Origin: Deinococcus humi
GTDB taxonomy: Bacteria; Deinococcota; Deinococci; Deinococcales; Deinococcaceae
Reading direction: 5' to 3'
Length of the DNA stretch: 64,000 nucleotides
Assembly: GCF_014201875.1 (NCBI RefSeq)
Contig: NZ_JACHFL010000017.1
Coordinates: 48,423-112,422 of the forward strand
Position 1 is the stretch's first letter. Every line of letters begins with the position of its first letter. Shown one piece after another: positions 16,509 to 26,002 of the stretch. The notes under the pieces were generated by a model. The model made no database searches. It was given only the letters and a program-made list of their open reading frames with translations, and was not told the DNA's origin. Both the position numbers and the translations under genes were made by a program.

Positions 16509-16709
16509 ATGGACACCTGGCGAGATTGGATCCCCGAGCCCGATAGAGCCAGGCTCGATGATTACGGGTCTCAGGGGCTGGTGTTTTCCTGGTCGGATCA
16601 GCCCGCAGGACAGCCGCCCATTGATCGCCGCATCCTGCGAGTTCACCTGAACGGCGAGCTCATCGCCCAATCTGATCCCATCAGACCCGTGAACCCACAG
16701 GCCTGGTGA
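16509..16709 (+). CDS. Hypothetical small protein (66 aa)
   Basis: A 66-aa open frame beginning MDTWRDWIPEPDRARLDDYGSQ, with GTGGAG just before the ATG, acidic, with no membrane segment. The central strand LVFSWSDQPAG and LRVHLNGELIAQSDP suggest a small beta fold. I do not recognise it, and it may be a fragment of a larger lost gene. Confidence 0.4.
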   Translation: MDTWRDWIPEPDRARLDDYGSQGLVFSWSDQPAGQPPIDRRILRVHLNGELIAQSDPIRPVNPQAW

Positions 16710-16829
16710 GGCAGACGCTGGTTCGGCTGCGCACCTGGCTCTGCCGACAGTCCGTCAAATAACGGGCGGCAACTCTCCCCAGGCTGAGCAGCCCCACTGA
16801 TACTCGCCAAGAGTGCATCGGGCTGGGGT

Positions 16830-17111
16830 ATGGCTCATCCCCTTCAAATGGGCCTCAGGGCAACAGGTCATACGCTGCGGCAAATGGATGCAGTCAACGG
16901 AACTGAATTGCTGAGGCATATTTGGGTGTTGGAGCAAAAAGGATGTGCCGTCCGGCGTGATGGGATCGGGGAATTCATCGTTCGATTGCCGCCAGATTTC
17001 AAAGACTCCTTGGGCGAAACGTGGCCAGAGAAGAGTGAGCTTCACGAGTGGCAACCCCTTATGGAAGCAGTGGAACGGCTGGGAATCATAGCCGACGATC
17101 TCGACAAGTAA
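16830..17111 (+). CDS. Hypothetical protein (93 aa, or 75 aa from a later start)
   Basis: The well-supported part begins at ATG 16884 (MDAVNGTELLRHIWVLEQKG). It continues with CAVRRDGIGEFIVRLPPDFKD and ends EAVERLGIIADDLDK. This is a small mixed alpha/beta protein without signal or membrane segments. Neither start has a clear ribosome site. It is followed 12 bp later by a GGCCAGC/GCTGGCC hairpin. The family is not recognised. Confidence 0.5.
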   Translation: MAHPLQMGLRATGHTLRQMDAVNGTELLRHIWVLEQKGCAVRRDGIGEFIVRLPPDFKDSLGETWPEKSELHEWQPLMEAVERLGIIADDLDK

Positions 17112-17857
17112 GAGCCTGAAAAAGGCCAGCGCAAAGGCTGGCCAGATGGCGCGTCTAGCATGCCGCGCGGCACTGCTCCAGAAGGCGGGTGCCGGACTTG
17201 CCCCGGATGGTGGTGGAGCCTGACCATCTCTTCCTGCCGGGCTGAGCGTCTTGATTGACTGCCGGCGCATCTCATTCCAGGGATGGGGCGAGTTCTGTCT
17301 CTTCTCTTGTGCGCAACGAAGGTTGAGCATCGCTCAGGTGTGTCGTCCAGTCACGATAAAGCCCCACTTGGCGGTGGGGCGGTCAAGCCTGTCTTCACCC
17401 GGACAGACCCTGGTTGTGGGGTACAACAAGCGTAAGCCCGCATCCTGTCAGAGGGATGTGCTGTTTTCTCGGCACAAAAAAGCCCCACACAGGGGTGGGG
17501 AAATCCCCGCCTCACATCGGCAGGGCTTGTTCGTAGAGAGAACGTAGTGCGTCAAACACGACACGGATATGACGCTCTCTCGCAGGTGTTGAAGATAAAA
17601 GCCGTTCACTGGCGGGAGCGATCCAAGTTCATGTAGATAGGAGGGTTCATGTCCCTTTGGACGGGCCAGTGGTGGCAATGGACCAGCCTGCGCCAGAAGT
17701 GCCTGAACCTGCTGGCAACATGAAGCTAAAGCGTTAGCGGAAGGCCGTTGAAATTACAGGTAAATTCGTCTGAATACAAAATCATCCGATCGAATACATC
17801 CGGTGCAAGAAAGGAATGGAGCTGTGCCCCGCACATGACTCGGAGACAGACTCGAGC
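17112..17857. other. Hairpin-rich gap without genes
   Basis: No convincing coding frame. It holds three stem-loops: GGCCAGC/GCTGGCC at 17124-17143, GCCCCAC/GTGGGGC at 17361-17380 and CCCCAC/GTGGGG at 17483-17500. The last is preceded by AAAAAA and so reads as a minus-strand terminator. The second repeats the flanks of the hairpin at 15888. Confidence 0.5.
17361..17380. repeat. Second copy of the dispersed GCCCCAC hairpin unit
   Basis: GCCCCAC (17361-17367) and GTGGGGC (17374-17380), preceded by CAGTCACGATAAA and followed by a CTTCACCCGG block. The same arrangement is found at 15879-15930. Confidence 0.55.
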
Positions 17858-18085
17858 ATGAGCCGAATAGAACAACGGGAGCAGGTCCGTCATCAGCGCC
17901 GGCAAACAGTGGCCGCTCTTCGAGATGCAGAGGCGTGGGTCAAGGCGCACAGGACTGGTTGCCCCTTCGCCGCCTCAGACCTGACGGGCATGTTCTTGGA
18001 TTCTACGAACTGCACTACCGTTCTTGAACTGGCGGAACTTGAGGGATCGGTCCGCACTCATCTCAGGCAACTTCAAAGTCAGTAG
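17858..18085 (+). CDS. Hypothetical protein (75 aa)
   Basis: From ATG 17858 the product is MSRIEQREQVRHQRRQTVAA, continuing to LRQLQSQ, a short, highly charged, probably helical protein with three Cys residues (GCPFAAS, TNCTT) and no membrane segment. A longer start at 17816 is less likely. A hairpin at 18308-18321 could end its transcript. The family is not recognised. Confidence 0.45.
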   Translation: MSRIEQREQVRHQRRQTVAALRDAEAWVKAHRTGCPFAASDLTGMFLDSTNCTTVLELAELEGSVRTHLRQLQSQ

Positions 18086-18451
18086 GCGAGAGGATGGTGA
18101 CCTCACTATTCCAGTAAATCCGGACGATTGGGCTGTCACCGATCATCATCTGTCTTGCTGCACAGAAGGGGTCTGGGAGGCGACGGTCCAACCGCAATCA
18201 AGTCTGGGCTTCGGCTGCGGAGCATTCTTACCAGTGTTCATTGTTGTGAAGTTCCATGACCCGTCACACCAAGTGCAGGTGCACCTGGTGGCCGTGCAAG
18301 AAGAAGACGGCCCGCAGGCCGCCTTGATTTCTTAAAGAAAGCGTCGAATTCAGGCAGCGTCAAGGGTATACATCGGATTCCACGCCGCACTGTCTGCCCA
18401 TCCCTGGGAAGCCACCAGGCTGCTGTCCGTCACGCTGTCGCGGTCAGCATT
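18086..18451. other. Gap with a plus-strand terminator
   Basis: No recognised gene. An open frame to 18335 (with SLGFGCGAFLPVFIVVKFHD) has weak coding character. CGGCC (18308-18312) and GGCCG (18317-18321) form a stem followed by TTGATTTCTT, a plausible plus-strand terminator. Confidence 0.45.
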
Positions 18452-18772
18452 TCAATGACCGCTCGTCGCTGTGAAGCCGATGATGGCCACAAGCATCATG
18501 CCGAGGAACGCGATTCGAGCGAGTGTGCCTGGTTCTTTGAACAGGATAATGCCCAGGACTGCTGCTCCAACGGCGCCGATCCTCACCCAGACGCCATACG
18601 CGGGGCCGATGGCGAGCGTTTTCGCTGCGAGTCCGAGTCAACCCACGCTGGCCACCAGACTGGTGACGGTGAGGATTGTAGGCAGTGGGCGGGTGAAGCC
18701 CTTCGTGGACTTAAGCCCAATCGCCCAGCCAGTTTCCAGAATGCCTGCGGCGATGAGCAAGATCCATGCCAT
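18452..18772 (-). pseudogene. SugE-type small multidrug resistance protein, one in-frame TGA
   Basis: The minus strand encodes a complete SMR-family drug/guanidinium exporter of 106 codons with four membrane helices: [21 protein letters not shown] with the essential Glu13, TILTVTSLVASVG, then TGA at 18638-18640, then LGLAAKTLAIGPAYGVWVRIGAVGAA and IAFLGMMLVAIIGFTATSGH. GGGAGGTG precedes the ATG. The length is exactly that of SugE (about 105 aa), and apart from the stop the reading frame is intact. Unless the TGA is read through or is a sequencing error, only a 44-residue fragment is made. Confidence 0.8.
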
Positions 18773-19149
18773 CACACGACACCTCCCATTGTCGCGCCGT
18801 CTGGTCATAACCGGGTACGGCGGTTCTCTCGTCCGGGTGCGCTCCGGGCCGAAACGGGAGCGTAACGAGAGCAATCTAGGATTCAAGACAGACGGAGTGG
18901 TGAGCAGCCTGCAAGCACCAAGAGCATCTGCTCGACGATGATGGGTGCCGATGAGGGCTGGGGTGAACCAGGGCGCTTTCAAGCGTTGGGCAGCCTGTCA
19001 CCCTTCCCCGCTAACTTGCCACAGGAGTGGCAGACTGAGGCGTGGTCCCGCCCTCCATGCCGTCTTTTGTCGCTCAAACCACCGCGCGGGCCCGGCGGCT
19101 GCCTTCGGCTTACGGTCCAGCCCTGGAGACCTTGATGCGGGGCGAGGTC
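18773..19149. other. Gap without recognisable features
   Basis: It contains the upstream region of the SugE pseudogene. I see no coding frame, hairpin with T-run or repeat that I can support. Confidence 0.4.
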
Positions 19150-19470
19150 AGTGTGGCTGAAGTGGCCAAAAGAACAAACATCCCGGTCAAGCAGGGCCGT
19201 GGGTGAGCCGGCCAGCATGTTCAGGCCCTGGTTGCCGCCCGGGCTGAACTTGGGCAGGATGGCGCTGCCCGCTTTGGCGGTGTTCACGACTGTTAGGTTG
19301 GCCTCCGGCGCCAGGGAGCCCCGCAAGGTGCATTGACCTGGTAGGGGACAGTCACGCTCTGGGTGTTCCTGGCGTTGTTGGTGACGGTGCAGGTCACCGT
19401 CCTGCTGGCCACGGTGCTGATGGTGGGCGCGGTTTCTGGACGGTCTGATGGTAGACGCTGGACGATGTCC
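19150..19470 (-). pseudogene. Remnant of an exported repeat-type protein
   Basis: Two adjoining minus-strand frames look like pieces of one secreted protein with Ig-like sheets. ISTVASRTVTCTVTNNARN and TQSVTVPYQVNAPC (19470-19320) are followed after a frameshift by LAPEANLTVVNTAKAGSAIL and FSPGGNQGLNMLAG (19320-19170). Low charge and many Thr, Asn and Val residues resemble DUF11-type surface proteins. Neither end is defined, so this is weak evidence of a decayed gene. Confidence 0.35.
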
Positions 19471-19504
19471 CTCTCGGGCGTTCTTGACCCGGTGCTGTTG
19501 GGCT

Positions 19505-20938
19505 CTATCCCAGGTGGTCGCTCACGGCAGCTTCAGCCCGCTGACGCATGGTTTCCCACAACATCTGCACGTGGGCGCGCTGGGTGGTGAGGGCGCCAAT
19601 GCTGATCCGCACCATCCAGCGCCCTTCCAGGGTCGCTGGCGTCAAGTAAGCCAGTCCCGAGTCATTGATCTGCTGACACCAGTCCTTGGTGAAGGCGTCA
19701 AGCGCTTCAGGTGTCAGACCGGCTGGTTCGTAGCGCACACAGACGGTCTGCAGCGTGACTGGAGCCAGGACCTTCCAGCCGGGAGCCGCTTCGACCTGCT
19801 GGGCAAGCCACTGGGCATGATCAAGGTCGCGGCGCAACCTGGCCTGCAGGCCTTCTCTTCCCTGGGTACGAATCAGCGCCCACAGTTTCAGGGCACGAAA
19901 CCGGCGTCCCAGCGGGATTCCCCAGTCGCGCAGGTTCTTGACCTGGTTGTCGGCTGCGCTTTGCAGGTAACTCGGGTTGGTGCTCATGACCCGGATCAAG
20001 TGCTGCTGATCACGGACGTAGTAGAGGCTGGTGTCGAAGACGGCGCCCAGCCACTTGTGGGCATTGACGACCAGTGAGTCGGCCTTCTCTATGCCTTCCC
20101 ACATCCACCTGCACTCGGGAAGGATCATGGCGCTTCCGGCCATGGCCGCGTCCACATGCAGCCATAGACCGTACTGGCCGGTGATGTCACTGATCTTCTG
20201 TACTGGGTCGAGCGCGGTGGTGGTCGTGGTTCCCACCGAAGCCACCACGGCGCAGGGTTGGCGGCCTGCCGCCAGATCCGCTTGAATGGCGGCCTCGAGG
20301 TGGTCCACCCGTAACGCAAAAGCGCTGTCCGTTTCGATCACCCGCACATTGCCGGCCCCAAATCCCGCCAACATCGCCGCTTTGGCCACACTGCTGTGAC
20401 TGTACTCGGAGGTGTAGATCACCAGCGGAGAAACCTCGGCGCTCAGTCCGTCGGCGACGCCCCCATAGTTCGTGGTGCGCTCACGGGCGCACAACAGCGC
20501 CACCAGGGTACTGGTTGAGGCCGTATCCTGAATCACCCCGCTCCACTGATCAGACAGTCCCAGCATCTGGCGCAGCCAGTCGGTGACCACCTCTTCGAGT
20601 TCGCTCAGAGCGGGGCTCGACTGCCAGGCAAGTCCCAGCACACCCAGCCCGCTGCTCAGCAGATCGCCAAGCACGCTCGAGAGATCGGCGTTTCCTGGGA
20701 AGTAGCCGTAGAACTGAGGGTGCTGCCAGTGTGTCAAGCCTGGCATGACGATTCCCTCCAGGTCCCCCAGGACGGCCGCGAAGTCCTCCGGCTGATGGGG
20801 TGGCTGGTCAGGAAGCTGGGCGCGGATACTGCCCGGTGACGAGCGGCTCATCACCGGGCGTGACGCGACGCCAGCGTGGTAGTCAGCGAGGTAGTCAATC
20901 ACCTGGTGACCGAAGCGACGGAACGCTTCGGGGGTCAT
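19505..20938 (-). CDS. PLP-dependent aromatic-L-amino-acid decarboxylase family
   Basis: A group II decarboxylase of 477 aa that removes CO2 from amino acids such as Trp, Tyr, Phe or DOPA using pyridoxal phosphate. It has the N-terminal FRRFGHQVIDYLADY, HWQHPQFYGYFPGNA, His181 (SEYSHSSVAKAA) stacking on PLP, Asp263 in LHVDAAMAGSA and the Schiff-base Lys295 in VNAHKWLG. The family usually has VDAAYAG and N-P/A-HKW, so Met266 replaces the common Tyr. The start at 20936-20938 gives the family's normal N-terminus; an extension to GTG 20998 is possible. It is monocistronic, and downstream is only debris. The substrate is unknown. Confidence 0.92.
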   Translation of the reverse strand: MTPEAFRRFGHQVIDYLADYHAGVASRPVMSRSSPGSIRAQLPDQPPHQPEDFAAVLGDLEGIVMPGLTHWQHPQFYGYFPGNADLSSVLGDLLSSGLGVLGLAWQSSPALSELEEVVTDWLRQMLGLSDQWSGVIQDTASTSTLVALLCARERTTNYGGVADGLSAEVSPLVIYTSEYSHSSVAKAAMLAGFGAGNVRVIETDSAFALRVDHLEAAIQADLAAGRQPCAVVASVGTTTTTALDPVQKISDITGQYGLWLHVDAAMAGSAMILPECRWMWEGIEKADSLVVNAHKWLGAVFDTSLYYVRDQQHLIRVMSTNPSYLQSAADNQVKNLRDWGIPLGRRFRALKLWALIRTQGREGLQARLRRDLDHAQWLAQQVEAAPGWKVLAPVTLQTVCVRYEPAGLTPEALDAFTKDWCQQINDSGLAYLTPATLEGRWMVRISIGALTTQRAHVQMLWETMRQRAEAAVSDHLG

Positions 20939-21141
20939 GGCCTGCCCCGCCGCCGTGGTCTCGGCACCGCTTTCTGGCGTTGTTTCTGCTGGTTTCACAG
21001 GGCAAGATAGCCCGGGCGCTCTAGGGAGCCGCCTCAGGTTGCCGCGTGGACCTCACCCAGGTCCACTGCACAACTTCATCCTCAGTGTCGCCGATTTATG
21101 CCTTATCGGAGTTGTGTGGCGGGCACCCACACGTCCTCAGT

Positions 21142-22064
21142 TCACGTTGCCCTCCTACCCTTCAGAAGGCACCCTCGTGGGACGACAGGTGCACCCGCGC
21201 CCTGCTCGACTCCATACAGCCCACGGGGAAGAGACTTCAGGCGAGTGCCGACCATGCGCGGGCTCAGCCCCGCTGTCGGTGCCAGGTGTTCTGAGGCGTG
21301 AAGGGCCCCCGGGTACACATGCAGTTTCGGCAGAGTGGACGCCACGTCCTCATCACGAAACAGGTCCAGTTCGCCCACGTCGATGAATATGGGAGGGAGT
21401 CCGGACAGGTCCTGAGCACGCGACGAAGCGGCGTACGGGTCGGCCTCCTGCCCGCCGAGGTACCAGCTCCACGCCTCGAGGTTCTTTGTCCGGTCCCGAA
21501 TCGGCCTAAGGTTGTCGAGTTCGCGTGAGGATGCCGTCTCGTTGTGGTCGTCGAGCATCGGAGACGCAGCCAGGACAAAGCAGCGTTCGGGACCCTCCAG
21601 ATCTCGCACCCTCAGCGCGGCGGTCAGCGCGAGGCCACCTCCAGCGCTGCCACCATATGCGCCCAGGCGCGCTGGGTCGAAGCCCAGCGCCTTCGACTGC
21701 TCCGCCAGCCACACCAGTGCGCCGTAACAGTCCCGTACGGGAGCTGGGTATTCCGGAGCGAGCCGGTAGTCCACCGACACGACGACCGCGCCCAGCTTTT
21801 CCCACAGCTTGACCCCCTGGAGATGCTCGCCGGCCACACTGCCACTTCACAGGCCGCCCTGTGGATGAGCAGCCGTCCAGGCCTGGGCCCGCCGACGTGC
21901 ACAGGGTGATGGAAGCGCGCGGCCACCTCCGGCTCGTCAGGCAGGTCAGGGACCACCTGGTCCTGCCAGGTCACCGACTGAACAGGAGGCAGGCGGGCGC
22001 TCATAGCGGCCAGCGCGGATGACCGGGTCCTCGGCCCAGAGGTCCGCTGGAAGATCATTGACGT
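21142..22064 (-). pseudogene. Alpha/beta-hydrolase esterase (HSL type), frameshifted
   Basis: A decayed hormone-sensitive-lipase-type esterase. The main frame (21837-21142) has LGAVVVSVDYRLAPEYPAPVRDCYGAL, the nucleophile motif YGGSAGGG, acidic DLFRDED and HVYPGALHASEHLAP, so all triad residues are visible. About 15 residues are missing between the Asp motif and HVYPG. The N-terminal part lies in other frames (VNDLPADLWAEDPVIRAG, then HHPVHVGGPRPGRLLIHR) up to about 22064, so at least two frameshifts separate it from the core. The oxyanion HGGG motif is destroyed. It is probably non-functional. Confidence 0.7.
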
Positions 22065-22209
22065 GGTCCTGTTTTAAGAAGGGTGCGGACGATGAGTCTG
22101 TCGTTGTGGGCCTGAGGTGAACTTGTCCACGCCCGGCAGAGGACAGGGGCACCGTCAGGTCACCCTGCCGGGATGCGCAGTGATCAAACCTGCCTCTGCC
22201 GGGCGTCGG

Positions 22210-24144
22210 TCAGATGCCTTGAGGCTTCCCATTCCTCCCATCCGCGATCCTGGCCCGGACCAGGTCAATGGCGTCGGGATTCTCCAGGCTGGTCAGGTCA
22301 CCGCTCACCTCACCACTGATCAAAAGATCGCGCAACAGCCGGCGCATGATCTTCCCGCTCCGGGTGCGCGGCACGGTGGACGTCACGATTACCCGGGCCG
22401 GACGGGCGATGGCGCCCACGCCCTGAACGATCGCGTCGGCCAGCTCCGCTTCCAGCGCTGGACCCGGCTGAGCGTCCCCACGCGGCACCACAAACGCGAC
22501 GGGCACTGAACCCTTCAGGTCATCCGGCATGGCCACCACCGCCGCTTCACTCACGGCCGGGTGTGTGATCAGGGCCGCTTCCATCTCCATGGTCCCGATC
22601 CGGTGCCCGGCCACGTTCATCACGTCGTCCAGGCGCCCCGTCACCCAGAGCAGCCCGTCCGCGTCGATTAAAGCTGCGTCACTCGCCGCGTAGGCACCAG
22701 GGAAGTCACTCAGGTACGTCTGCACATACCGCTCGTGATCCCCCCACACCGTGCGGGCCAGACAGGGAAACGGCTCAGTGAGCGTCAGGGCACCCAGTTC
22801 GCCCGGCGAGGCCTGCTGCCCATCGTCGCGTACCACCCGGGCGCGGTACCCCGGCAGGGGGTGACCGCAGCTGCCGGGCCGGGTGGGCGTCAGGCCCACC
22901 ATACTGCTCGCCCAGGCCGTGCCCGTCTCCGTCTGGCCGTAGGTGTTGTTCAGGAAGATCCGGCCTGCCCCGAGCTTCCCTTGCGTCCAGTGCCAGGTTT
23001 CGGGATCGAGCGGCTCACCCACCAGGCTGATCAGCGACAGCCGGCTCAGGTCGTGCCCGCCCAGCGGCGCGTCGCCCGCACGGCGCAGCATGCGCAGGGC
23101 CGTGGGCGCGGTAAAGACCTTGTTGACCCCGTAGCGCTCAATGACGTCGTAGGGACGCGCCGGGCTCGGCGTGTCGATGCCGCCTTCGTAGATCACATGC
23201 GTCGCTCCGTGGGCCAGGCCGCCGACGAGGGCGAAGATTGGAAAGGTCAGCCAGCCCACGTCGGCCGTGCACCAGTACACATCGTCGGCTTGCAGGTTGA
23301 GCGACCATTTGACGTTGGCGTAAGCGCCGGCAAGGAATCCCAGCCCGGCATGGACGAGGCCTTTGGGCTTGGAGGTGGTGCCCGAGGTGTAGATGATGAA
23401 CCCCGGCTCGTTCGCTTCCAGATCGACGGGGTCGGCGCGGCGGGTGGTGGCCGTCAGCAACTCGTGGAAATCGTGCTCTCCAGCTTGGAGCCGAAACGCC
23501 GGGTCCACCCGCCGCGCCACCACCACGTGGGGGATGTCGAGCCCCACCATGGCCTCGTCCAGCGTCGCCTTGAGCGCAATGGTTTTGCCGCGCCGCAGCG
23601 TGGCGTCGGTACACACCACCGCCTTGGGCCGGGCGTCCTCGAGGCGGTCCCGGACGGCCGACGCGCTGAATCCGGCAAAAATGACCGAGTAGATCGCGCC
23701 GATCCGGTAGCAGGCGTGGATGGCGATGAAGGCCTCCGGGACGTTGCCCAGGTAGATCGCCACGCGGTCGCCTTTCGCGACGCCCAGATCCTGCAACGCG
23801 GCGGCGAAGCGGGCGGTGGCGTCGGTGAGTTCACCGTAGGTCCAGGTTTCGCGCTGGCCATCTTCCCGTTCGTACCGCAGGGCCGTGCGCTCGGGAGGAT
23901 GACGGTCCAGGCAGTTGACGCTGACATTCCCCGTGGCGCCCGGGTAGTACTGGAACTCTCCCAGCGTGCCGTCCAATGCGGTGGCGGGCGGCGTCGTCCA
24001 GGTGAGCTCCCGAGCCAGGTCCAGCCAGTACTCGGCTGGATCAAGCGCCAGCAGGCGCTGGGCCTCCTGGGCATTGACTGGTGCGGTTGCCCGTAGGGCG
24101 TCGGTGGGGGGGATCAGGGGATGTTCGAGCATCAGTTTGTCCAC
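22210..24144 (-). CDS. acsA: Acetyl-CoA synthetase (acetate-CoA ligase)
   Basis: An ANL-superfamily ligase of 644 aa that makes acetyl-CoA from acetate, ATP and CoA via acetyl-AMP. N-terminal ACS domain (EYWLDLARELTW), the P-loop IIYTSGTTSKPKGLVHA, VYWCTADVGWLTFP, NTYGQTETGTAW, the hinge GRLDDVMNVAGHRIGT and the C-terminal acetylatable Lys in PRTRSGKIMRRLLRD. The GTG at 24142-24144 is chosen because AGGAG precedes it by 7 nt; the frame is open further upstream, but that sequence is unrelated. The gene is alone. It may help assimilate acetate or propionate, and activity could be switched by lysine acetylation, as known for the family. Confidence 0.93.
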   Translation of the reverse strand: MDKLMLEHPLIPPTDALRATAPVNAQEAQRLLALDPAEYWLDLARELTWTTPPATALDGTLGEFQYYPGATGNVSVNCLDRHPPERTALRYEREDGQRETWTYGELTDATARFAAALQDLGVAKGDRVAIYLGNVPEAFIAIHACYRIGAIYSVIFAGFSASAVRDRLEDARPKAVVCTDATLRRGKTIALKATLDEAMVGLDIPHVVVARRVDPAFRLQAGEHDFHELLTATTRRADPVDLEANEPGFIIYTSGTTSKPKGLVHAGLGFLAGAYANVKWSLNLQADDVYWCTADVGWLTFPIFALVGGLAHGATHVIYEGGIDTPSPARPYDVIERYGVNKVFTAPTALRMLRRAGDAPLGGHDLSRLSLISLVGEPLDPETWHWTQGKLGAGRIFLNNTYGQTETGTAWASSMVGLTPTRPGSCGHPLPGYRARVVRDDGQQASPGELGALTLTEPFPCLARTVWGDHERYVQTYLSDFPGAYAASDAALIDADGLLWVTGRLDDVMNVAGHRIGTMEMEAALITHPAVSEAAVVAMPDDLKGSVPVAFVVPRGDAQPGPALEAELADAIVQGVGAIARPARVIVTSTVPRTRSGKIMRRLLRDLLISGEVSGDLTSLENPDAIDLVRARIADGRNGKPQGI

Positions 24145-24159
24145 AGGCAGTCTCCTCTT

Positions 24160-24558
24160 TGTGGTGGGGTCGGTGGTGCGCCGAGGGCTTGATGCTAAGG
24201 CCTCAGGCACCCGCGCGAACGTCCACCACCAGGGAGCCGCACTTCGCGCTCCCGCAGTCGCGGGACGGCTCTCCCAGCCCCCACCGACCGCTCGGAACGC
24301 ATCATGCACTCGGGTCACCCGGTAGGTCCGGTTGCGCCAGTGCAGCGAAACTGGTTTCCCGTGTTCGTTGAGGTCCACGCTGCGCCGCTCTTGAACTGCT
24401 CGCAGGCCTTACGCTACCCCCTCTGGATGCTTGCGTGATCGAAGAAGCCGTCAGCTTCTTGCACTTCGGCGGGACGCGTGGGGCTTTTCGTGCTGAGGTT
24501 GAATAATCCTTCTCAGGGAGGGCATACGTTGATTCCACTTCGAGAGAGCAGAGAAGCT
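24160..24558 (-). other. Upstream of acsA: remnant of a different protein
   Basis: In frame with acsA but upstream of its ribosome site, the minus strand reads MDLNEHGKPVSLHWRNRTYR, then VTRVHDAFRAVGGGWESRPA (24378-24240). This does not belong to acetyl-CoA synthetases and resembles the C-terminal module of an unrelated family of small proteins. About 43 bp (24237-24278) recur with few changes at 51059-51101. Between 24379 and 24558 I see nothing else. Confidence 0.35.
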
Positions 24559-24945
24559 TCACGCGCCGTCAAGCGCGGGGGTGGTTTCGCGGATGGCCTC
24601 AATGACAAGGTGGGGCGGTCCACTTAAATTCTGTGCCCGCTGCGCCCGGCCAGGATGCGCGGCGGCCAGCCACTGAGGGCGGCGTGGGCTTGGAGGAGGC
24701 GCGTGCAGCCACGCATCGTGGTCCTTGCTCGGCAACAGCGCTGGCATCCGCTCACGCCGCTCCACCAGATCTGGCCTCGGTGGCCGGATCACGACCGTGC
24801 AACTCTCCCGCAGTCCGTCTGGGGCCATGGTTCGGTTTCACAGTCCTGCCACCAGCAACGGGTTGGCGCCTTTCCAGGCAAGCCTGACCCGGGTCATCAG
24901 GGCCATGACGATCGGCGTGTCGATGGGCTGAGCAGCGCACAATGC
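24559..24945 (-). pseudogene. SRAP (HMCES/YedK-like) domain remnant
   Basis: The minus strand encodes VRLAWKGANPLLVAGL, a TGA at 24838-24840 where the family has Trp (AGLW), then MAPDGLRESCTVVIRPPRPD and ERRERMPALLPSKDHDAWLH. This is the pattern of the second half of SRAP-domain proteins, which shield abasic sites through an N-terminal Cys2. The N-terminus with that Cys is missing, so the gene is truncated as well as interrupted. The assignment rests on motif spacing only. Confidence 0.45.
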
Positions 24946-24949
24946 GGCT

Positions 24950-25843
24950 ATGGAACAAAGGGCATTTGGAATGACCGGCTTAAGCGTGAGTGTGTTGGGC
25001 CTCGGGGCTGGCCAGGTGGGCGCCGAAAGCCTCAGCGAAGAAACGGCCGGTACGCTGCTCAACCGCGCGCTTGACCGCGGAATCACACTGGTGGACACCG
25101 CGCGCGGTTATGGCCTGAGCGAAGAGCGGATTGGCCGTCACCTTGCGCACCGCCGGAACGACTTCATCCTGAGCAGCAAAGGCGGGTACGGCATCGAAGG
25201 CACCGAGGACTGGACGCCGCTGGTGATCCGGCGCGGCATTGAGCATGCCCTGCAGCGTATGAGGGTGGACTGGATCGATATTTTTCACCTTCACTCCTGC
25301 CCCCTGGACGTCCTGAGAAAAGAGGACCTGCTCGGTGCCCTGGACGACGCCCGCGAGGCCGGATATGTCCGGGTCACGGCCTACAGCGGCGAGAATGAGG
25401 CGCTTGCCTGGGCGGTCCATTCCGGCCGGTTCGGCTCCGTGGAGACCAGCGTCAACCTCGCTGACCAGTGGAGTCGTCACCATGTTCTGCCGAGCGCCAG
25501 CGAACGTGGGCTGGGCGTGATCGCCAAGCGTCCGATCGCCAACGCCGCCTGGCAGTTTACGCATCGGCCTGTCGGCGAATACGCTGAGACCTACTGGGAG
25601 CGCCTGCAGACCATGAACCTGGACGTCGTCCGGCAGCAGGCTGGTCTGGATTGGGCTGACCTGGCGCTCCGGTTCAGTGCCTACGCGCCGGGCGTGCACA
25701 GCGTGATCGTGGGCACCGCAAACATCGAGAATCTCGAGCGGAACATTCGTCTGGTCGAGGACGGCCCGCTGCCACTGGACGTGCTGACCTGGATTGAGGC
25801 CGCGTGGGCCCAGCATGGTCAGGAGTGGCAGGGCGAAGTCTGA
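24950..25843 (+). CDS. Aldo/keto reductase
   Basis: A TIM-barrel oxidoreductase of 297 aa, probably NADPH-dependent. The catalytic tetrad is complete: Asp49 (TLVDTARGYG), Tyr54, Lys77 (ILSSKGGY) and His115 (DIFHLHSC). The cofactor loop is GVIAKRPIANAAW and the C-terminus SVIVGTANIENLERNI is typical. The start MEQRAFGMTGLSVSVLGLGAGQV is the family's usual first strand. It begins just after the SRAP remnant on the opposite strand. No operon partner is seen, so the substrate cannot be inferred. Confidence 0.92.
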   Translation: MEQRAFGMTGLSVSVLGLGAGQVGAESLSEETAGTLLNRALDRGITLVDTARGYGLSEERIGRHLAHRRNDFILSSKGGYGIEGTEDWTPLVIRRGIEHALQRMRVDWIDIFHLHSCPLDVLRKEDLLGALDDAREAGYVRVTAYSGENEALAWAVHSGRFGSVETSVNLADQWSRHHVLPSASERGLGVIAKRPIANAAWQFTHRPVGEYAETYWERLQTMNLDVVRQQAGLDWADLALRFSAYAPGVHSVIVGTANIENLERNIRLVEDGPLPLDVLTWIEAAWAQHGQEWQGEV

Positions 25844-25977
25844 ACCTGCGGTGTGGGGTCAGGTTGGCAGGGGAGGGGCGAACAGAAATCGGAGGCGATG
25901 GTATCTCTGAACCAAGAGTCCAAACCTCACACTGCCGGATTCGGACCGCAGCTTTGCTGTGCCGGGAGGCGACGCAG

Positions 25978-26002
25978 CAGGCGGCCTGATTCTCAAGCCG
26001 CC
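25978..26002. terminator. GGCGGC/GCCGCC hairpin, repeated at 55559
   Basis: AGGCGGC, a 10-11 nt spacer and GCCGCCT form a stem-loop about 135 bp after the aldo/keto reductase. Its reverse complement is nearly identical to the hairpin at 55562-55586. No strong T-run follows on either strand. Confidence 0.45.

Noticed and set aside
24145..24378. N-terminal extension of acetyl-CoA synthetase
   Set aside because: The sequence is not found in the family, and GTG 24144 with AGGAG gives the normal start.
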